Of a stretch of DNA of 54,543 nt, positions 53,333 to 54,543 are shown piece after piece. Source of the DNA: Desulfobacteraceae bacterium (GTDB lineage Bacteria > Desulfobacterota > Desulfobacteria > Desulfobacterales > SURF-7); NCBI GenBank assembly GCA_003599865.1, contig QZKS01000033.1:1-54543 (forward strand). The letters run 5' to 3'. Each line of letters starts with the position of its first letter. Position 1 is the stretch's first letter. A model generated the notes under the pieces. It searched no databases and had not been told where the DNA came from. It worked only from the letters and a program-made list of their open reading frames with translations. Position numbers and translations under genes: made by a program.

Positions 53333-54543
53333 ATGGATAATACACAAAAAATCATATTGAACAATAACTCGAACGACAGAACAGAAGTTAATAGATGGCT
53401 GATGGAACTCAGCAATCACTGCGGCCGGATCAAACCTCTGAGTGATATCCTATGGGAAGACTGTAATGTGATCGATATGTTGATGTCTCCTTTGACCGAG
53501 CTGCTGCTTAACCTTGTCAGACAGGAAAGAAATAAAAAAAAAATAAAGCATGGGATGGTCAATTCAAGAAGTTTCATATCGAAGGTAAAATTAAAATACG
53601 ATATGCTCAAGAATAACCATCGGTCGAAAAAAATAACATCTGCCCCTGAGAAGGCGAGTGTGATTTTTTGGCCATGTGAACCAACCCATCTGCAGTCTCA
53701 GATCCCTGTTGCCAAAGAACTGTTAAAAAGGAATATCAGTTGTGCGTTTCTTACAAACCGTCCAAGTCTTGTTCCAAAGATTGTGAAATTGGATTGTAAG
53801 GCGATTTATGCCGGCTTTTTATGGGAAAAAGAGATCAGAAGAGCAAAAAAGAAAGCAAGGACTCAAACAGAAAGATTCGCTGACCTGGGTTTTGGATTTC
53901 CGGATTTTATGATCCCATACGACCCTGAAAAGCTTTCGCAGTTGATTAGCGGACATATACGGATGATGCTGCCGTTCATGGTCGAGACAGCAGCCATATT
54001 TCGTGAAGCAGTTAACACGATTACTCCTTCACTGATGATCATAGGCAATGACCTGACCTATGAGGGGAGAATCGTATCCACTCTGAGCAAAACAAAGAAG
54101 CTGCCGACCGTAAGCATTATGCACGGGGTTGTTGATGGAAACCCCTTGCATTATCATCATATCGTCGACTTATTTCTGGTTCATGGGCAAAAAGCAAAGA
54201 AGATCATTGAACGGTCTTCAAAAAATAATACAAAAATCAGTATTTGCGGAGCTCCACATCTGGATCATATTACACGTAACAGGCAGATAAACCCAAAAAT
54301 CAAAGATGCTGTCAATATAAATCATAATGATCGTTATTGCCTGGTAGCCACTTCAGGACCTGGAAACAGCATCTCTTATAATCATCATCTGGAAGTCATA
54401 CAATCCATTTTCACTGCTTCAAAACGATTTCATAATGTGCATTTTGTCATAAAACTTCACCGAAAGGACCAGGTGGAATTTTACGAGAATATGCGATCCC
54501 GGAAAAACATAACCATCATTGAACACAGCCATAACAGATTGCC
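53333..54543 (+). CDS. GT-B-like glycan biosynthesis protein, truncated by window end
   Basis: The frame is open from the ATG at 53333 to the last base (about 403 codons). After a charged N-terminal 100 residues there is a Rossmann-like VIFWPCEPTHLQSQIPVAKEL segment, LMIIGNDLTYEGR, VSIMHGVVDG, LFLVHGQKAKKII, ICGAPHLD and VHFVIKLHRKDQ. This pattern resembles GT-B glycosyltransferases and UDP-sugar 2-epimerase/CDP-glycerol transferase relatives. It could be the first glycosyltransferase of the cluster. No clear ribosome site, so the start is tentative. Confidence 0.65.
   Translation, partial: MDNTQKIILNNNSNDRTEVNRWLMELSNHCGRIKPLSDILWEDCNVIDMLMSPLTELLLNLVRQERNKKKIKHGMVNSRSFISKVKLKYDMLKNNHRSKKITSAPEKASVIFWPCEPTHLQSQIPVAKELLKRNISCAFLTNRPSLVPKIVKLDCKAIYAGFLWEKEIRRAKKKARTQTERFADLGFGFPDFMIPYDPEKLSQLISGHIRMMLPFMVETAAIFREAVNTITPSLMIIGNDLTYEGRIVSTLSKTKKLPTVSIMHGVVDGNPLHYHHIVDLFLVHGQKAKKIIERSSKNNTKISICGAPHLDHITRNRQINPKIKDAVNINHNDRYCLVATSGPGNSISYNHHLEVIQSIFTASKRFHNVHFVIKLHRKDQVEFYENMRSRKNITIIEHSHNRL

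Noticed and set aside
1-54543. tRNA or rRNA genes, CRISPR arrays, insertion sequences, attachment sites
   Set aside because: Looked for in the intergenic gaps; no cloverleaf-like arms, no regularly spaced repeats, no transposase-like frames were seen. A tRNAscan or Rfam search would be more sensitive.

Overview
The window looks like chromosome of an anaerobic Desulfobacterota-type bacterium (former Deltaproteobacteria; sulfate-reducer or relative). The pointers are a futalosine-route menaquinone gene (mqnB), an EF-G of the mitochondrial EFG1/spirochaete type encoded outside a str operon, a NIL-domain ferredoxin beside tRNA-thiolation genes, citramalate synthase for isoleucine, and PilZ proteins with RRSGxxRR motifs. 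The assignment is inference from gene content; there is no rRNA or other marker here. I found no tRNA, rRNA, CRISPR array, insertion sequence or phage gene.

Left part (1-20.1 kb) is ordinary housekeeping and envelope genes: a truncated ALDH7-type aldehyde dehydrogenase behind a perfect sigma70 promoter and a long leader; a four-PDZ HtrA protease preceded by a catalytically dead partner; djlA; an operon NIL-ferredoxin-mnmA-mtaB for tRNA sulfur modification; an acyltransferase/alpha-beta hydrolase fusion; an EF-G followed by a RecA-like ATPase; the amino-acid exporter pair azlCD; elbB and a Nudix gene facing a membrane hydroxylase across a palindromic divergent promoter; a ROK sugar kinase; a PilZ protein; mqnB; and a TetR regulator.

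From 20.3 to 24.9 kb a four-gene operon (ugd-uxs-gmd-fcl) makes UDP-glucuronate/UDP-xylose and GDP-fucose, and ends in a strong bidirectional terminator. Two small exported proteins follow. From 35.3 down to 26.9 kb on the minus strand lies a complete-looking ilvD-ilvB-ilvN-ilvC-cimA-leuA operon. Its roughly 200-nt leader carries everything expected of a translational attenuator: a near-consensus promoter, a 28-codon leader peptide with 15 Ile/Leu/Val codons, an antiterminator and a T-tailed terminator. This is the most striking regulatory element in the window. The KARI encoded here is of the fungal/mitochondrial type and has an acidic cofactor loop.

After purB, from 37.1 kb to the right edge, runs a polysaccharide (O-antigen/capsule) cluster that is visibly more AT-rich. 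It holds a winged-helix regulator, a module for UDP-2,3-diacetamido-uronic acid (WbpE-type aminotransferase, fused WlbA-WlbB, 2-epimerase), Wzx and Wzz, and then a tightly overlapping nonulosonic (sialic-type) acid operon: neuB-neuC-dehydrogenase-neuA-two Gfo/Idh/MocA oxidoreductases-SGNH hydrolase. A second Wzx, a methyltransferase and a truncated GT-B-like protein close the window. The two sugar modules plus the UDP-xylose/GDP-fucose operon suggest a complex acidic surface glycan.
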